The position numbers were made by a program, and so were the translations under genes. The notes under the pieces are model-generated. The model did not search any database. It was not told where the DNA came from and saw nothing but the letters and a program-made list of their open reading frames with translations. From NCBI GenBank assembly GCA_045124015.1, contig JBGVLA010000094.1, positions 1-5,278 of the forward strand: a stretch of 5,278 nucleotides of DNA, read 5' to 3'. Source of the stretch: QALR01 sp045124015 (lineage in GTDB: Bacteria > Bacillota > Clostridia > Oscillospirales > CAG-272). Positions within the stretch are counted from its first letter, which is position 1, and the number at the start of each line of letters is the position of its first letter. Positions 4,791 to 5,278 of this stretch are shown one piece after another.

Positions 4791-5278
4791 CTGAAAAATT
4801 GCTATCGATTGCGGGGGCATAACGAGTTCCCCGTTTTCGTTGAACGAAAACTCTCCCTCAGACGCGTAAAGTTCGCCAACGAGCTCGGTGTAACCAAGCA
4901 CATCTTTGTTGAGGGTGACTCTTTGTTCAAAAGTATCCATGTTGAAGACAATGGTGATCTTTTCACCTTGATACTCTTTGGTGATAACACAGATATAACC
5001 GTTCTGTCCTTCGGGATAATAGGTTACCTTACCGCGTGCAATTGACGGGAAACGGTTGCGCAGCTCCATTGCGGCTTTGTAATAGTTGAGAATGCTATTG
5101 GCATCCGCTTCCTGTTCTGCTACCGAAGGATAGTGATAAGACGTTTCATCTACAGGAGTATTTTCGGGCGGGAGATAGCAATGTCCTTCGTAGATGTTTT
5201 TCGCTTCCCATTTCATTGCGATACGCTTTGCAGGGTCGGAGTTATTACCGCCCTTACTGATCATACCGATTTCCTCAC
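4788..5278 (-). CDS. GH13 alpha-amylase-family glycosidase, C-terminal 162 residues (5' part outside window)
   Basis: The frame is open to the right edge, so the true start lies outside the window; a Met at 5264 is internal. The first visible residues, EEIGM, followed 13 residues later by PAKRIAMKW, are the hallmark after beta-strand 8 of the GH13 barrel (usually GEEIGM, then RxPMxW). The rest, with SILNYYKAAMELRNRFPSIA in the helix after the barrel and a beta-sandwich ending MPPQSIAIFQ, is the standard domain C. GH13 enzymes hydrolyse or transfer alpha-glucosidic bonds. The catalytic Asp/Glu/Asp and any signal peptide lie upstream of this piece, so activity, subfamily and location cannot be read here. 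It is the upstream partner of the sugar ABC ATPase, 12 bp away, consistent with import and breakdown of malto-oligosaccharides or related alpha-glucans. The visible part appears intact. Confidence 0.9.
   Translation of the reverse strand, partial: EEIGMISKGGNNSDPAKRIAMKWEAKNIYEGHCYLPPENTPVDETSYHYPSVAEQEADANSILNYYKAAMELRNRFPSIARGKVTYYPEGQNGYICVITKEYQGEKITIVFNMDTFEQRVTLNKDVLGYTELVGELYASEGEFSFNENGELVMPPQSIAIFQ

Noticed and set aside
1..5278. CRISPR arrays, tRNA, rRNA or riboswitch
   Set aside because: No regularly spaced repeats, no cloverleaf or rRNA-like sequence, and no recognisable aptamer were seen on either strand.

Overview
This window looks like a piece of chromosome from a low-to-moderate GC Gram-positive anaerobe, most likely a gut Clostridia member (Bacillota). 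The reasons are strong AAAGGAG-type ribosome binding sites, consensus sigma-A promoters, A/U-tract intrinsic terminators, a TnpV/DUF6809-type mobile gene pair, and a regulator with an excisionase-like N-terminus and a LuxR C-terminus. Species cannot be named. All supportable genes lie on the minus strand, so the text below follows transcription from the right edge to the left.

Block 1 (5278 to about 2751) is a carbohydrate-uptake and breakdown operon. The 3' end of a GH13 alpha-amylase-family glycosidase (cut by the window edge) is followed 12 bp later by a MalK/MsmX/UgpC-type sugar ABC transporter ATPase. The stop codon of the first gene is fused to the Shine-Dalgarno of the second. The ATPase is 629 residues, about 260 longer than usual, because of an extra C-terminal module that looks like reiterated TOBE/OB-fold material. 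A hairpin terminator closes the operon. No permease or solute-binding gene is visible.

Block 2 (about 2750 to 1749) looks like accessory DNA. A 444-bp stretch without a convincing gene holds a long imperfect hairpin and a short tandem repeat. It is followed by a tight two-gene unit, tnpV (transposon-associated) and a DUF6809-like small protein, which overlap by ATGA and end in a terminator. No recombinase, transposase or element end is visible, so this is either an orphan cassette or a remnant.

Block 3 (1743 to 1) starts with a near-perfect sigma-A promoter abutting the Block 2 terminator. It drives a 408-residue regulator with a DNA-binding domain at each end and a helical TPR-like middle. 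Just after its stop lies a nested set of three TTTTAGGCA-type arms. Two of them form a 19-bp terminator hairpin, while an alternative pairing would disrupt it. Downstream are an extended -10 promoter and the start of a small conserved protein of unknown function that runs off the left edge.

The most interesting signals are the terminator/anti-terminator-like arms between regulator and small gene, the enlarged ATPase, and the two-headed regulator. Nothing in the window amounts to a demonstrably new system.
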